Source of the DNA: Lautropia sp.
Lineage (GTDB): Bacteria > Pseudomonadota > Gammaproteobacteria > Burkholderiales > Burkholderiaceae_E
Direction of reading: 5' to 3'
NCBI GenBank assembly: GCA_030532425.1
Contig: JAUNLD010000031.1
Location: 1 to 35,163, forward strand
DNA: 35,163 nucleotides
A model generated the notes under the pieces. It saw only the letters and a list, made by a program, of their open reading frames with translations, made no database searches and was not told the DNA's origin. Below, one piece after another: positions 34,388 to 35,163 of this stretch; the stretch's first letter is position 1, and each line of letters begins with the position of its first letter. The position numbers and the translations under genes were made by a program.

Positions 34388-35163
34388 ATGAGACCCGCGC
34401 ACTGGTTCGCGGGCGCCCTGCTGTACGCCACGATCGTGCAGCCGGCGCCTGCCCGGGAAACCACCCTGCTGATCAACAGCTTCATGCCACCGGCCCACCC
34501 GATCAACACCCGGGTGCTGAAACCCTGGTCGCTCGATGTCTACAAGGCCACCGAAGGCCGTGTCCGGGTATTCGTCGCGCCCAGCAGCCTGGCACCGCCG
34601 CAGGCGCAACGCGATGCCGTCACCCGCGGCATCGTCGACGGCGCCTACATGTTCCACGGGCTGATGAGCAAGCAGGTGCAGCTGCCGCAGCTGGCCCACC
34701 TGCCGCTGATCAACACCACCGCCCGCGGCAGCTCGATCGCCCTCTGGCGCACCCACGAGAAATTCTTCGCGCCGGTCGACGAGTACAAGGACATCCACGT
34801 CATCAGCCTGTTCACCTTCGCCCCGGGCCTGATCTACGGCATCCGCAAGCCCATCACCACGGTCGACGACCTGAAAGGCACCCGAATGTACGCCCTGCCC
34901 GGCGTGCCGGCCCGGCTGCTGGCCGCCACCGGCGCCGGCGTGGTGGCCGAACCGGCCGCCCGCAGCCATGAACTGATTTCCAGCGGCACCGTCGACGCCT
35001 TCGCCGGTTACCCGGTCACCGATGCCCTGTCCTTCAAGACGGCCAGCTACGCCCGCGACGTGATGTCGCTGCCCGGCCACCTGACGGTGTCCAGCTTCGT
35101 CTTCTTCGTCAGCAAGAAGAAATGGAACGAACTGTCCGAGCCAGACCGGGCAGCCATCACCCG
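34388..35163 (+). CDS. TRAP-type transporter substrate-binding protein (DctP family), 3' end outside window
   Basis: At least 258 residues, running off the window end. An N-terminal signal peptide (MRPAHWFAGALLYATIVQPAPA, cleavage near 22-23) is followed by the DctP fold. LLINSFMPPAHPINTRVLKPW matches the family start, VDGAYMFHG the first hinge strand and TTVDDLKGTRMYALPG the conserved DLKG region, in which an Arg (Arg163 from the ATG) contacts the substrate carboxylate in known members. The ATG at 34388 has AGGAGA (34377-34382) five bases upstream. Small (DctQ) and large (DctM) membrane subunits probably lie beyond the window. The ligand is likely an organic anion, specificity unknown. Confidence 0.88.
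   Translation, partial: MRPAHWFAGALLYATIVQPAPARETTLLINSFMPPAHPINTRVLKPWSLDVYKATEGRVRVFVAPSSLAPPQAQRDAVTRGIVDGAYMFHGLMSKQVQLPQLAHLPLINTTARGSSIALWRTHEKFFAPVDEYKDIHVISLFTFAPGLIYGIRKPITTVDDLKGTRMYALPGVPARLLAATGAGVVAEPAARSHELISSGTVDAFAGYPVTDALSFKTASYARDVMSLPGHLTVSSFVFFVSKKKWNELSEPDRAAIT

Noticed and set aside
1-35163. tRNA, rRNA, CRISPR array, insertion sequence or prophage attachment site
   Set aside because: No cloverleaf, regularly spaced repeat, transposase or integrase was recognised on reading either strand.

Overview
The window is a GC-rich (roughly two-thirds G+C by eye) chromosomal segment from a betaproteobacterium, most likely of the order Burkholderiales. The gene order yebC-purD-hemF-nadD-rsfS-rlmH-maf-rng and the linkage of dnaE to msbA and LPS-core genes are typical of that group. 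A Lautropia-like genus is a guess from the combination of housekeeping content and Ala/Pro/Thr-rich insertions; I could not test it.

Layout, left to right. 1-1870: 3' part of a secreted kexin/subtilisin-type protease with a P-domain, followed by hairpins and an AT-rich regulatory island. 2369-6873: aminopeptidase N (pepN), class I fructose-1,6-bisphosphatase (fbp) and a small membrane protein overlapping fbp by 4 bases. 7213-8289: a lipoprotein with a Ser/Thr/Gly linker and an unrecognised domain. 8460-12102: an accessory-looking patch holding tcdA (t6A cyclisation), an orphan 3-TM protein of lower GC, an EamA-type permease and a PIN-toxin/antitoxin pair whose promoter is covered by a near-perfect palindrome. 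12177-13757: YjgR/HerA-like ATPase. 13954-21180: a long rightward housekeeping run, yebC, purD, hemF and nadD (the last three joined by ATGA overlaps), then rsfS, rlmH, maf and rng. It joins purine, haem and NAD synthesis with ribosome maturation and RNA processing. 21277-31293: a leftward cluster in which dnaE, msbA, a GT2 glycosyltransferase and a large fusion protein follow each other with overlaps or gaps of a few bases, plus a separate GT-A-like protein downstream. 31354-32753: trhO and a DUF456 membrane protein. 33168-35163: a LysR regulator followed by a TRAP-type periplasmic binding protein cut by the window end.

The most striking element is the 829-residue protein at 22414-24903. Its N-terminal half looks like a WaaL-type O-antigen ligase (polytopic, with a His-Asn-Glu-Tyr-Leu motif) and its C-terminal third looks like a WaaE/KdtX-type LPS-core GT2 glycosyltransferase, joined by a ~115-residue Ala/Gly-rich linker. 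With MsbA and a second GT2 immediately upstream, the cluster would put lipid A-core flipping, core glycosylation and O-antigen ligation in one transcription unit with the replicative polymerase. A second point of interest is the PIN-toxin operon at 11355-12102: a good promoter places its predicted start site on the toxin ATG itself, so the toxin mRNA may be leaderless. A recurring oddity is the presence of Ala/Pro/Thr/Gly-rich insertions or extensions in otherwise conserved proteins (PepN, HemF, EamA permease, MsbA, DnaE).
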